DNA of 37,100 bases from RGIG4608 sp045651165 (GTDB taxonomy: Bacteria; Bacillota; Clostridia; Oscillospirales; CAG-272), in assembly GCA_045651165.1 (NCBI GenBank), contig JAZRRX010000041.1, positions 1 to 37,100 of the forward strand, read 5' to 3'. The notes under the pieces were generated by a model. It did not search any database. It was given only the letters and a program-made list of their open reading frames with translations, and was not told where the DNA came from. This document shows, one piece after another, positions 16,801 through 24,827 of the stretch (positions are counted from its first letter, which is position 1; the number at the start of each line of letters is the position of its first letter). The translations under genes were made by a program, and so were the position numbers.

Positions 16801-17350
16801 TATTAATATTGTGGGAATTGTGAATTCTGTAACCATAAAAACCACAAAAAATGGTGATAAAATGGCATTCTTCACGCTTGGCGACCGCTATGGTGAGATT
16901 GAGTGCATCGCATTTTCTCGCTCATATATTGGAGTTGCTCGATTTATCAATGAGGATGCAGTACTCTGTGTTAATGGAACATTGCAAATTCGAGATGACG
17001 AGAATGTAAAATTTATTGTTTCAGGCGTAAAGCCACTTCAAAGAAATGGTGAATATGTTCCAAGTAGTGAAAATAAGGTGGTACAACCTAAAAAGCAAGA
17101 GGAGAACAAGCATGTTTTTGGTGGCGTGCAGAAGGCAAAGAAGCTCTATTTGAGAGTGCCAAATCTTACTTGCGATGAATTTGTAAGAGTCAAAAATCTT
17201 GTTGAAATTTTTGAGGGAAGTGTTGAGGTTGTCTTCTTTGATAGTTCAACCAAGCAATATAACCCATCGGGACTTGGTTTCGATGCAACTGACTACACAA
17301 TAAAACAACTAAAAAACCTTCTCGGTGATGAGAATGTGGTTGTAAAATAA
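13859..17350 (+). CDS. dnaE: DNA polymerase III alpha subunit, DnaE type
   Basis: The 1163-residue replicative polymerase starts with a PHP domain (HLHLHSEYSLLDG, residues 6-18). The polymerase core holds GPGRGSGAGS and the catalytic carboxylates Asp404 and Asp406 in PDIDMDF, with the third at Asp555 in LLKFDFLAL. The fingers and helix-hairpin-helix region (about 780-880) and an OB fold (about 975-1050) follow. This order separates it from PolC, which would have an exonuclease domain. In Firmicutes that also have PolC, DnaE extends primers on the lagging strand; PolC is not in this window. The ribosome site GAAAGGAG precedes the ATG. The murB-whiA-dnaE order is kept in many Clostridia. Confidence 0.96.
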   Translation: MAEFVHLHLHSEYSLLDGACRVRDIPKRAKECGHTAVALTDHGVLFGAPAFLSACKKEGIKGIIGCEVYVASKSRFDKTLGNGQPYHLVLLCKNEVGYKNLLQMVSLSYTEGFYSKPRVDIELLKRYSEGLIALSACLAGRIPRLLTAGDFDMAKQAALEYAEIFGKDNFYIEIQNHGFEEQKQILPDLVALAKECDLPLVATNDCHYLRRRDADTQAILMCIQMNKVITDGRPIGFETDEFYYKDTDEMKLLFGKYEGAIENTVKIAERCNFEIENNGFILPKYPVPNGKGAGEYLRSLVLLGLEKREQNGTISYQDHTKCEYLERIDYELSVIDSMGYSDYFLIVWDYVNFARSKHIPVGPGRGSGAGSLVAYLLYITDIDPIVFDLLFERFLNPERVSMPDIDMDFCYNRRDEIIEYVKEKYGSDHVSQIATFGTLAAKAAIRDTGRAMGMSYSDVDAVATKIPRVLGITLEDALRDPDFKAKYDESEQNKKLIDTAMALEGMPRNVSIHAAGIVITDKPLYNYVPLALSNGMTITQYDMDAVADLGLLKFDFLALRYLTIVNDAVLQIKENNPNFDIEKIPLDDKDTYDLISTGMTEGIFQLESAGMRQFLSELKPKNLEDIIIAISLYRPGPMDSIPHYLECRENPEKIEYPLEMLRDVLKSTSGVVVYQEQVMSIFRMVAGYTFGHADIVRRAMSKKKHDVLEAERGAFTTGAISRGVDGKKAEKLFDDMISFANYAFNKSHAAAYSIISYRTAYLKTHYPKEYFAALLTSVLGNMPKIAEYISDCSKLGIGVLPPDINKSEMYFHVSENNIRFGLLAIKNVGQNFVANAIKERKRRPFSSFDDFVDRMSDYDMNKRMVESLLKSGAMDRLGKNRSQLIASYEMIIDGATSKRGSNIAGQLDFFSMAEGLDTGLSFKYPDLPEIPLATKLAQEKEATGLYFSGHPLDSYRENIDDIPREEIVSLGEQEDTGERKFINIVGIVNSVTIKTTKNGDKMAFFTLGDRYGEIECIAFSRSYIGVARFINEDAVLCVNGTLQIRDDENVKFIVSGVKPLQRNGEYVPSSENKVVQPKKQEENKHVFGGVQKAKKLYLRVPNLTCDEFVRVKNLVEIFEGSVEVVFFDSSTKQYNPSGLGFDATDYTIKQLKNLLGDENVVVK

Positions 17351-17380
17351 CAAAAAGGAGAGCTTTCGCTCTCCTTTTTG
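17351..17380. terminator. Bidirectional intrinsic terminator between dnaE and the glycosyltransferase
   Basis: A 13-bp stem pairs 17351-17363 with 17368-17380, with a TTTC loop. It has a T tract one way and an A tract the other. It lies between the two convergent stop codons. Confidence 0.92.
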
Positions 17381-17381
17381 T

Positions 17382-18494
17382 TTATTTCACTTCTTTCAAA
17401 TAAAATCTTGTCATTTTTTGACACATAATTTTATCATTCAGTTCCTCTTGATAACGTTTATATGCTCCAAGTGAGCATTTTTTATAAAGTTTTTTATCGT
17501 TGTACAGTCGAATTAGTGCGTTCGCGAGTGCCTCGGGCGTGCGAGGAGGAAAAAGGAGTCCATTTTCTTCGTTTTTCACCATATAGGGATTACCCCCGAC
17601 ATTGCTTGCAACACTAGGAATAGCAAGGCTCATTCCTTCGGATAGTGAAAGGGAAGCCGTTTCACTTACATATGAGCAATTAACGTTAACGTCAGTGATG
17701 TTAAAAATGGAGGCAACGTCCTCTAAAAAGCCGACAAAATGTACTACGTTATCCACTCCGATTTTGTGTGCATAGTTTTTTAATTCTCGTTCACAAGAAC
17801 CCGTGCCGACTATGAAAAAACGAAAATTCGGGTACTGTTTTTGGCAGATTTTAGCCGCTTCGAGAAGAGTTTTATGTCCTTTGATTTCTTCGAGTCGGGC
17901 AAAATACGAAACAACAAAATCACTATTATTTAAACCATATTTGGCGCACAAAAAAGCTTTTTCGTCATCTGATAAAAGACGCAAGGGAGCAACTCCGTTA
18001 ACAATGGTGATGATTTTTTGAGCATCGCAACCCATATCAATAAGATTTTGTTTGGTAGAGGGTGAAACGGCAATAATGCTGGTCGAAAGCAGGTCATTTA
18101 TCTTGCCAAAAGTCCATTTTGCAATGGGATTATTCATATATTTTGGTACGGGGGGCGCACAATGACGCGTAAAAACTCGGCTTTGAATATTCAAAATTTT
18201 GGAGGCAATTCTTGAAGAAAGTGAGCCGTGTGAGTGCACAATATCAGGGTGCATTTTTTTAATTATTTGATAATTTTCTCTAATACTTTCTATCGAAAAT
18301 GATTTGTCTGCACCATACTTTAATTGAATGATTTTGCAGGGCAGAGGCGCAAGTTTCTTTATAAGTGCGCTATCTTTTGGCAAAGCAACGGTGATGTCAA
18401 ACCGCTTATCGTCCATACCTTTTAGTTGTTGGCAGAGCAAATTTCCCGCGCCGCCGATATTTGTGTCAGTTATAAAATGCAAAATTTTAATCAT
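17382..18494 (-). CDS. GT4-family glycosyltransferase
   Basis: A 370-residue GT-B fold glycosyltransferase. The N-terminal half starts MIKILHFITDTNIGGAG, the Gly-rich acceptor loop of GT4 enzymes. The C-terminal half holds the LEEIKGHKTLLEAA and GTGSCERELK segments and an E-x7-E pair in SETASLSLSEG that binds the sugar nucleotide. The start at 18494 follows AAGGAG; the longer frame to 18542 lacks a site. It probably builds a cell-surface glycan from the cytoplasmic side of the membrane, but donor and acceptor are unknown. It stands alone, without the gene cluster normally seen for capsule or teichoic acid synthesis. Confidence 0.88.
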   Translation of the reverse strand: MIKILHFITDTNIGGAGNLLCQQLKGMDDKRFDITVALPKDSALIKKLAPLPCKIIQLKYGADKSFSIESIRENYQIIKKMHPDIVHSHGSLSSRIASKILNIQSRVFTRHCAPPVPKYMNNPIAKWTFGKINDLLSTSIIAVSPSTKQNLIDMGCDAQKIITIVNGVAPLRLLSDDEKAFLCAKYGLNNSDFVVSYFARLEEIKGHKTLLEAAKICQKQYPNFRFFIVGTGSCERELKNYAHKIGVDNVVHFVGFLEDVASIFNITDVNVNCSYVSETASLSLSEGMSLAIPSVASNVGGNPYMVKNEENGLLFPPRTPEALANALIRLYNDKKLYKKCSLGAYKRYQEELNDKIMCQKMTRFYLKEVK

Positions 18495-18549
18495 TTTTAT
18501 CTCCTTTTGATTAGGTTGAGGAGTTTTGAAAAAAATATGCAAAACAACA

Positions 18550-18578
18550 TTTACAATTCTAAAAAAACGTGGTAAAAT
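18550..18578 (+). promoter_or_regulatory. Sigma-A promoter of the GNAT gene
   Basis: TTTACA (18550-18555), 17-base spacer, TAAAAT (18573-18578), 31 bases before the start codon. Confidence 0.7.
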
Positions 18579-18608
18579 TATTTCATATAAGATATTAGAG
18601 AGGGAACT

Positions 18609-19130
18609 ATGACAATAATTGAAACAAAACGACTTATTTTGAGAGAATATAACTATGACGATTTTAATGGTTTGCGCGATATAATTTGTGATGCAGAAAC
18701 TATGAAATATTATGTTCGTCCTTATGATGAAAACGGTGTTAAAAGATGGCTCGATTGGTGCATCGATTCTTATAAAGAAAACGGCTTTGGACTTTGGGCA
18801 ATTGAACTTAAGGAAAGCGGAGAGTTTATCGGTGATTGTGGTATCTCACTTCAAAAAATTGACGGTGAAATTCTACCCGAAATTGGATACCATATTAATA
18901 AAAATCATTGGCAAAACGGATATGCCAAGGAAGCGGCTTTGGCAGTTCGTGACTGGCTTTTTGAAAATACACAATATGATAGCGCATATTCATATATGAA
19001 TAAAGATAACGTCGCATCATACTCTACCGCCAAGGCAATCGGATTGAGCAAAATCAAGGAATACGATGACGGTGAGGAGTTTTTGTTTGTTTATGCCATC
19101 ACTCGTAATGAGTGGTTGAAAATAAAATAA
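18609..19130 (+). CDS. GNAT acetyltransferase, RimJ/RimL-like
   Basis: The 173-residue product has the full RimJ/RimL-type GNAT fold. It opens with ETKRLILREYNYDDF, has the GDCGI strand and EIGYHINKNHWQNGYAKEA, the acetyl-CoA pyrophosphate loop (Q/R-x-x-G-x-A type), and then NKDNVASYSTAKAIGL. Such enzymes acetylate protein N termini, antibiotics or small amines using acetyl-CoA; the substrate is not visible. It has a GAGAGGG ribosome site and is monocistronic. Confidence 0.88.
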   Translation: MTIIETKRLILREYNYDDFNGLRDIICDAETMKYYVRPYDENGVKRWLDWCIDSYKENGFGLWAIELKESGEFIGDCGISLQKIDGEILPEIGYHINKNHWQNGYAKEAALAVRDWLFENTQYDSAYSYMNKDNVASYSTAKAIGLSKIKEYDDGEEFLFVYAITRNEWLKIK

Positions 19131-19140
19131 TAATAAATTA

Positions 19141-19165
19141 AAGCGAGCAAAAGCTCGCTTTTTTA
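19141..19165 (+). terminator. Intrinsic terminator of the GNAT gene
   Basis: An 8-bp stem pairs 19141-19148 with 19153-19160 around an AAAA loop, followed by a T run. Confidence 0.88.
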
Positions 19166-19191
19166 TATCAAAATAAAACAAATTTTTCCAT

Positions 19192-19221
19192 TCATATAAT
19201 TTTTACTATTGGTCAAAATAA
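19192..19221 (+). promoter_or_regulatory. Candidate forespore (sigma-F/sigma-G class) promoter of the spore protein
   Basis: The -10-like word GGTCAAAATA (19211-19220) fits the sigma-F consensus as I recall it, and TCATA (19192-19196) stands 14 bases upstream as a -35-like word. No sigma-A promoter of comparable quality is visible here, which suits a gene used only in the forespore. This is pattern matching from memory. Confidence 0.4.
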
Positions 19222-19254
19222 TAGCAGAGAAGCGAAGTGAACGATTTTGCGATG

Positions 19255-19346
19255 CGAGAGTGCGTTGTTAAAGTCGATTGCAACGCCTCTCGATAATATA
19301 GATTAATTTCCTTTCTGAAAGAGGAAAAATCAGTCGTCAAAACGAC
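19255..19346 (+). other. Three-hairpin leader of the spore-protein gene
   Basis: Hairpin 1 is a 12-bp stem (19255-19260 and 19262-19267 with 19281-19292) with one bulged T and a 13-base loop. Hairpin 2 pairs about 19306-19315 with 19317-19330 with a bulge. Hairpin 3 pairs 19333-19337 with 19342-19346. The ribosome site GGAG comes 6 bases after hairpin 3. The structure could stabilise the mRNA or delay translation; its role is unknown. Confidence 0.5.
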
Positions 19347-19361
19347 AGAATGGAGAACGTT

Positions 19362-19559
19362 ATGGCAAAGAAGTCAGCTAAAAAGGCACTTGAACAATTC
19401 AAGATGCAGGCAGCTAACGAAGTAGGTGTAACTCTTAACAACAACGGTTACAATGGTGACCTCACAAGCCGTCAGGCAGGTTCTATCGGCGGTCAGATGG
19501 TTAAGAAGATGGTAGAATCCTACGAAAACTCTCTTGGTGCGAATAATCCTACAAAATAA
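19362..19559 (+). CDS. Alpha/beta-type small acid-soluble spore protein
   Basis: This 65-residue protein coats and protects DNA in the dormant spore core. The C-terminal half carries the hallmark word GYNGDLTSRQAGSIGGQMVK, whose helix-turn-helix grips DNA in the A form. I chose the ATG at 19362 because GGAG ends 7 bases before it; the in-frame ATG at 19350 lies on that site and would add four residues. The usual N-terminal protease (GPR) site, with Glu before Ile or Phe, aligns here to KMQAANEVG, so the Glu appears replaced by Gln. This gene is the clearest sign that the organism makes endospores. Confidence 0.93.
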   Translation: MAKKSAKKALEQFKMQAANEVGVTLNNNGYNGDLTSRQAGSIGGQMVKKMVESYENSLGANNPTK

Positions 19560-19691
19560 TTGGGATTGAGAGTGTAGCTTGCCGTTTAGCAAGCGTTAAA
19601 AATTTATTAGACGAATTTTTGCGTTATTGATTTGATGAAAAATTGATGCAAAAGACCGTTAATTTGCTTATGCAAAGAGAATAAATTTTAT

Positions 19692-19725
19692 GAAGGCGAG
19701 TGATTAGTCATTTGCCTTCTTTTTT
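19692..19725 (+). terminator. Intrinsic terminator downstream of the spore-protein gene
   Basis: A 12-bp stem with two G-U pairs joins 19692-19703 to 19708-19719 around a 4-base loop, followed by six T. It lies 130 bases past the stop, so the transcript would have a long 3' tail. A weaker hairpin (CTTGC with GCAAG near 19578-19593) lies in that tail. Confidence 0.75.
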
Positions 19726-19726
19726 G

Positions 19727-19950
19727 TTCAAATTTTGATTTATAGAGATGTTAGTTTTGTTGAACAACGGACGCACACAGTGCGCCCCTACGGTGTTTGT
19801 GCGTCAAATATAGCAAATTAGTAGACATTTCGTTTACAATTTGGTTATTATATGGCTTTAGAATTAGTACTGTCTTTGTAGGGGCGCACCGTGTGCGTCC
19901 GCTTCATAGGCAAACTAACTTTTAAACTTCTCGACAAATCCCAATTTATC
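19727..19950 (-). repeat. Short-form palindromic intergenic repeat with inner and outer inverted repeats
   Basis: The outer ends are 19727-19756 (TTTTG type) and about 19911-19950 (GGG type), an imperfect inverted pair. The inner arms 19769-19791 and 19878-19900 are inverted repeats of 23 bases with one mismatch. Each inner arm can also fold on itself (GCGCAC against GTGTGC). The 86-base core between them has no ORF. The element starts directly behind the T tract of the spore-protein terminator. No target-site duplication is obvious. The remaining bases 19951-20000, up to the next terminator, show nothing I can name. Confidence 0.85.
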
Positions 19951-19999
19951 GAGCACTTTCCGTACTTCTAAAAGCTCCCTAATTTATGTTATGAGGCGC

Positions 20000-20029
20000 A
20001 AAAAATCCCCCACCGCGAGGGTGGGGGAT
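20000..20029 (-). terminator. Intrinsic terminator of the surface lipoprotein gene
   Basis: A GC-rich 10-bp stem pairs 20005-20014 with 20020-20029. The A run at 20000-20005 becomes the T tract for the minus-strand transcript. Confidence 0.88.
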
Positions 20030-20052
20030 AGGAGATGGGGTTTTTGTATTAA

Positions 20053-23000
20053 TTAATTTGCTATACCGATAAATTCAATTGAGTTAACCATTGCACGATA
20101 ACCACCTGATACAGTAGTTAAAGATACTGTTTTAGTTGATGATGTGTCAATAGTAATTATATCATATGCACCATCATTTGAATTATTTGTGAGTGTATAA
20201 GTTGTGCCATTAATTGTAACTTTAGAAGTATTAGTTTTATATTTTGCAATATAAATAACAACTGATGTTACATTTTCGGGAACTGTAAATGTGAATTTAC
20301 CAGCCACAGAACCTGTACCAAGTTTGAGTGCTGAATTACCCTTTGCATCTCTTGCGCCAGTATACATTTTTGAACCACCAGTAATATTAAGTGTATATCC
20401 ATTTACTGTTTCAGAATATGATGTTTTTTCTGAACCATCACTGTGAGTAGCAGAACCATTTGCACCTAATTCAAATTTTGCGAGTGTGGCAGGTTCACTT
20501 GAACCACCAAGTACTACTCCACAGTCACAAGTTCCAGTAGTTTTAACGTGATTGTCAGAATTTTTAGCAATTTCTTCTGTCCATGTTTCACCACAACCAC
20601 ATGTGTACGTTCTAATACCTTTTTCCATACAAGTAGCTTCTTTTGTGATTTCATTTGTTGCATTTGTATGTTCGCAAGAAGGTGTTTCACCACCTTCGGA
20701 GCCACTGTTATATACATAGAATGCAAGAGTTTGCTCGTTGATATTTGTGCCTGTGCTTGTGTAACAACGAACATCGGGATTAGTTGTGTAAACGCCAACA
20801 TAACGGTTTGTTCCTGTGTGTTTAAGGTAGCCAGAGGTTGCATCAATAGCGAATGTCTTGTCTGTATTTGTACCTACACGAACACCGTTGTTTGTAGATG
20901 TACAGTAGAGCCATTTTGCAGTAGTTCCGTTAGGATAAATTGTCAAATTGCCATTATCGTTGGAAATATTCCACATGATATTGTCATCAGCTTTTCCACT
21001 TAACGTTACAATGACCGCTGTGGGTGCAGCAGATGTTCCTTTATCGTTACTGATAGCATAATGTGTGCCATTGTTTGTTGTCAAAACGATAATAACAATA
21101 TCAGTTGATTTAATATTTGCAATGTCGGTCAATGTCCAAGTGGGTTCTGTAGGTGTTTCAGGATCGGGAGTGGGTTCAGTTGAACCACCTGCATTAGGAT
21201 CTTCTGCACCACAACCTGTGCATGAACCATTTTCATATGTATGTTCACCTGTTGCGGGGATTTCGTTTGTTCTGCTCATTTCCTTGCCACAGGTTGAACA
21301 TTTTTCAACTGTATATCCATCTTCAGTACATGTGGGGGCGATTGTTTCATTTGTTCTGCTTGTATGCTCACAAGTTTTAACAGGAATTAAAGTGAGATCT
21401 TGTTTTTGAGTTCCTGTGTAGAATGCAAAATAATCATTTCCAGATGTGCCATTGAGAGAAAGGTATCTGCTATCAAACTTGATATTAAATGTACCATTAT
21501 CATTTATCGTAATAGTAAATTTCTTTGCGTCTGATTTAGAAACCAAAGCACCAGAGTTACCACTCGTCCAACCGAGATAATTATTACTGTCTACGCCTTT
21601 TGTATAAATGTAATATGTTCCATCCTCATTCTTTTCAAGAACGAAAATCCTATCATTTTCACCACTAGTTATCAGTGAGGGAAGTTCTGTAAGTCCAGAA
21701 TCCATAGCTTGATAACGTTGTGTTGAAGCTGTGCCGAGGTCACTTGTCATATAGAAGTAATTACCTGAGGAACGGATAGCAGCGATATAATATTCACCAG
21801 AGTAATCTGCGGGTTCTTTTGCACCGCAAATTGAGCAATAGCCATCAGTATAGTTGTGTTCTGAAACGTTTTCTGCGTTACAAATATCACAAATATGGTC
21901 TGCAGGATCATTGTCTGTGTGAGGAAGCATTTCACCTTCGGTCTCACCACACACATCACATGTTTTTGGAGCTTCGCAAGTTGCATCATTCCAATTATGG
22001 TCAGCAAATTCACCTGTTGTAGCACCACAAATTGAACATGTTGCTTTTGTTGTACAGGTTGCTTCGGAGAAACTGCAAGTATGATTTTCAACAACTCTTG
22101 TTGTTACGTAAGAGATTGTATTAATCATACAACGTTCTTCACCGTTGAGTGAAACAGTTGTGAAAGATACTGTCTTATTTTCACTTGTATCAACTATGAT
22201 AGCCGTGTATTCACCGTCATCAGAGTGAGTTGTGATTTCATACTCAACACCGTTTACCGAAACCTTGGCATCCTTATCTTCACGACCTGCAACGTAAATG
22301 ATAACCTTTACTACATCTTCGGGAACTGTAAATGAGAACTTACCAACGGCTGAGCTTGTACCAAGTTTGATACAAGAGTTACCCATTTCGTCGCGTGCAT
22401 TATGATAAACACTTGAAATAATACTTAATGTGAGTGTATAATCGTCAACAGTTTCGGTATATTCAGAAGCACCCGAACCATCACTATGCTTTGCTTCACC
22501 GTCTTCACCGAATGTGAATTGATATTCAAGTTCTTGTTTAGCCGCGCCGCAGTCACAACGATTAGCTCTAAAGTTGTGAACGTGCTCGAAATCAAGTGTA
22601 TATGTGCCATTTTCTTCAACTTCAGACAAATAGAACTCACGAGTTTCATTCTCGCCGTCAGCTGTAATCTTAAATGCGAATGCGTATGCGGGAACATTAA
22701 CTTTGTAAACACCATTTTCTTCTGTCAAATCAATACCGTCAACAATTGTTGTCCAAGTATCGTTGCCATTTTGGAACCAGTAGTAAAGTTTAAGATTCTG
22801 CCAATCAAGATTATTTTCAATATAAAATGTTTTTGTAAGTTTATTGTGGATTGTTACACCTTTACCTTCGTGGTCATTGGTTCCATAAACACCCTGTCCG
22901 CCACCGTAGAGCTGGTTAAATGTGATGGTTACGAAGCCGGTATGATTTGCTTCTGCAAGTTCGAGAGTATTTATTTTCTGACCGTCAATAATGGGGTTAC

Positions 23001-24657
23001 CATATCTAACATTACTGAAAGCGCCTGTATGTTCGCCTGCTTCAGCTCTTACCCAAGGATAATTGTTTTGCCAAGTAACGTCTTTACCTTCAGAATTTTC
23101 ACCGGATTGGTTGGTAAATTGATAATAATTGTAATTTACCCAGTCACCATAGTAAACGTTAACGTTTACGCATGTCAAGAAGTCAGCTGCTGCATTAAGC
23201 GCTTTCTTGGGGCTGTTCTGCTCTGTATGACCGATAAGCATACCGCAACGACGGTAAGCATACCACTGATATGCAGCTGTTACGTCACTGAACGCGTCGA
23301 TTTCAGCAGCAACTATTACGTTCTGCATCAAAACTCTTGCGGTACCCCACTTGCCACCGATTACACCGCCGCAAGCGTTGTCAAAGTCACCCCAAAGTGA
23401 AGAAATTTTTACTGAAGAGTCAACTGTTATGTTTGTAAATGTGTGAGTATATGTATCTTCAATACCATCACCCTTGCAAACTTCACCTACAACACCGCCT
23501 GTATAACGCTGATAGTTAGCAAGTTTGGAATTTGTAACAATAATATTTTCAAAAGTACATTTGCCCTGCGCATAACCTACTACAGTACCCATATCGATAC
23601 ATTCCATAACGATATTAGCGCCATTAATAGCAAGGTTTTTGATAGTTGCATTTTTTACAGATGCAAACAAGCCACCACCTGCTGTGCTATAGGAGTAACC
23701 AAGCTCCCAACCATTTTGATAGAGGTTGTAGATTGTGTGATTACCACCATCGAATGTACCCATAAATGCCTGACCGCCATTATCAGCATAGCCGTAACCG
23801 ATAGGGTTGAAGAGTTTACCTGCAAGGTCGATGTCAGTAGCAAGAGTTACTGTTTTCTCTGCGAACGTTACGCCTGAGTCAACAAGATTTCTAAAACCGA
23901 GAAAATCTGCAACATCTTTGAGTGTAAATTCGGTCTCGTTTTCATTATACCAAGATGTGTCTGCTTCTGTGTTATCTTCCCACTCACTTGCAGTTGACTG
24001 TACTGCTACAAATTCAGAGAAGGAAGCAACGTAGATTGTAACATCACCAGTTTCTTCGTTGTAAACGTACTGGTTATGAATTGCGAAGTCGCGTGCGCTT
24101 GCAACTCTTGTCATGAGAACGGGTGTGTCATTTTCAATATGATAGAGCTTGAGCTCTGTTTGGCTAAGTCCTATGGGGAGGATAGCGCCGAGCTTAACTG
24201 TCATTGGAACGAGGTTGTCAGCCGCAACACCGGAAATGTGAACGTCAAGGTTTGAAAGTGCATCGGCAAGATTTTCGTCTTCAACTTTCTTTACAGAAAG
24301 TGAAAGAGAGGATGCGCCTGCTTCAACTTTAACGTCTGCGGGAATTATAGCGGCAACGCCTTCTTCACCACCGATGAATACGTCATTTGCAAGTGTGCCG
24401 TAGATTAAGGCATCGTTTGCAAGGGGTGTTGATCCTGAAAAAATTTGGTTAGGGTCAACAGGAGTGGGATCTTCGTTAGGTTCGTTTTCAACCTGACCCC
24501 CTGTTGTAGTTGTTCCCACTGTGGAGTTTGTGGGGGATTGAGTGCTTATCTCGGGATTTGACTCTGTATTTTGGAAGCACGCAGTTAAAATTCCTGCAAA
24601 CATCAAAACACAAAGCGCAAGAGCAAACACTCTTGTGAAAATGGAGCTGTTAGTCAT
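20053..24657 (-). CDS. Large multi-domain cell-surface lipoprotein
   Basis: The product is 1534 residues. The start at 24657 follows AAAGGAAA. The signal peptide ends in the lipobox LTAC (Cys27), followed by a Thr/Pro/Glu-rich linker (about 31-75), so the protein is anchored on the outer membrane face. Regions in order: a beta domain (about 80-225); a right-handed beta-helix-like region with GLUG-type words such as GTFDGGNHTIYNL (about 265-560); a small beta domain (about 570-690); beta-sandwich copy 1 (711-852); a Cys-rich zinc-ribbon-like array of CxxC motifs (about 860-945); a domain starting DYSGEYYIAA; a second Cys-rich segment; a domain starting TLTDIANIKS; a third Cys-rich segment; and beta-sandwich copy 2 (about 1395-1534). 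The build fits binding or adhesion to extracellular glycans, but no catalytic motif is seen. It is monocistronic. Confidence 0.88.
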   Translation of the reverse strand: MTNSSIFTRVFALALCVLMFAGILTACFQNTESNPEISTQSPTNSTVGTTTTGGQVENEPNEDPTPVDPNQIFSGSTPLANDALIYGTLANDVFIGGEEGVAAIIPADVKVEAGASSLSLSVKKVEDENLADALSNLDVHISGVAADNLVPMTVKLGAILPIGLSQTELKLYHIENDTPVLMTRVASARDFAIHNQYVYNEETGDVTIYVASFSEFVAVQSTASEWEDNTEADTSWYNENETEFTLKDVADFLGFRNLVDSGVTFAEKTVTLATDIDLAGKLFNPIGYGYADNGGQAFMGTFDGGNHTIYNLYQNGWELGYSYSTAGGGLFASVKNATIKNLAINGANIVMECIDMGTVVGYAQGKCTFENIIVTNSKLANYQRYTGGVVGEVCKGDGIEDTYTHTFTNITVDSSVKISSLWGDFDNACGGVIGGKWGTARVLMQNVIVAAEIDAFSDVTAAYQWYAYRRCGMLIGHTEQNSPKKALNAAADFLTCVNVNVYYGDWVNYNYYQFTNQSGENSEGKDVTWQNNYPWVRAEAGEHTGAFSNVRYGNPIIDGQKINTLELAEANHTGFVTITFNQLYGGGQGVYGTNDHEGKGVTIHNKLTKTFYIENNLDWQNLKLYYWFQNGNDTWTTIVDGIDLTEENGVYKVNVPAYAFAFKITADGENETREFYLSEVEENGTYTLDFEHVHNFRANRCDCGAAKQELEYQFTFGEDGEAKHSDGSGASEYTETVDDYTLTLSIISSVYHNARDEMGNSCIKLGTSSAVGKFSFTVPEDVVKVIIYVAGREDKDAKVSVNGVEYEITTHSDDGEYTAIIVDTSENKTVSFTTVSLNGEERCMINTISYVTTRVVENHTCSFSEATCTTKATCSICGATTGEFADHNWNDATCEAPKTCDVCGETEGEMLPHTDNDPADHICDICNAENVSEHNYTDGYCSICGAKEPADYSGEYYIAAIRSSGNYFYMTSDLGTASTQRYQAMDSGLTELPSLITSGENDRIFVLEKNEDGTYYIYTKGVDSNNYLGWTSGNSGALVSKSDAKKFTITINDNGTFNIKFDSRYLSLNGTSGNDYFAFYTGTQKQDLTLIPVKTCEHTSRTNETIAPTCTEDGYTVEKCSTCGKEMSRTNEIPATGEHTYENGSCTGCGAEDPNAGGSTEPTPDPETPTEPTWTLTDIANIKSTDIVIIVLTTNNGTHYAISNDKGTSAAPTAVIVTLSGKADDNIMWNISNDNGNLTIYPNGTTAKWLYCTSTNNGVRVGTNTDKTFAIDATSGYLKHTGTNRYVGVYTTNPDVRCYTSTGTNINEQTLAFYVYNSGSEGGETPSCEHTNATNEITKEATCMEKGIRTYTCGCGETWTEEIAKNSDNHVKTTGTCDCGVVLGGSSEPATLAKFELGANGSATHSDGSEKTSYSETVNGYTLNITGGSKMYTGARDAKGNSALKLGTGSVAGKFTFTVPENVTSVVIYIAKYKTNTSKVTINGTTYTLTNNSNDGAYDIITIDTSSTKTVSLTTVSGGYRAMVNSIEFIGIAN

Positions 24658-24695
24658 AATATTTTCCTTTCTAAATTTTATGTGAACTTCATTTT

Positions 24696-24757
24696 GCGAT
24701 AACGAAAAGACACGAATGCTATCATATCCTTTCGTTATCGCCACACCATTTTGTGTG
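24696..24757 (-). other. Structured leader of the surface lipoprotein mRNA
   Basis: A perfect 12-bp inverted repeat pairs 24696-24707 with 24730-24741 around a 22-base loop, next to a second hairpin (24742-24746 with 24753-24757). Both lie in the predicted 5' untranslated region, about 40-100 bases before the start codon. There is no T tract, so a terminator is unlikely. It may stabilise the mRNA or be a protein-binding site (inference). Confidence 0.55.
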
Positions 24758-24798
24758 AAAAAAGGACTATTTTGACTAGATATATGTAATACTTATTA

Positions 24799-24827
24799 AG
24801 TATAACACAATATATGTAACAAATCAA
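24799..24827 (-). promoter_or_regulatory. Sigma-A promoter of the surface lipoprotein gene with repeated words
   Basis: Minus strand: TTGATT (24822-24827), 17-base spacer, TATACT (24799-24804). The word TATATGTAAC sits in the spacer (24811-24820), a near copy lies just downstream (24781-24790), and an inverted copy is at 24866-24875. This spacing suggests operators for an unknown regulator. Confidence 0.6.

Noticed and set aside
22486..23400. A 304-codon plus-strand open frame inside the surface lipoprotein gene
   Set aside because: Its translation is rich in Cys, Phe and Ile with no known motif and no ribosome site. It is the antisense shadow of a well-supported gene.
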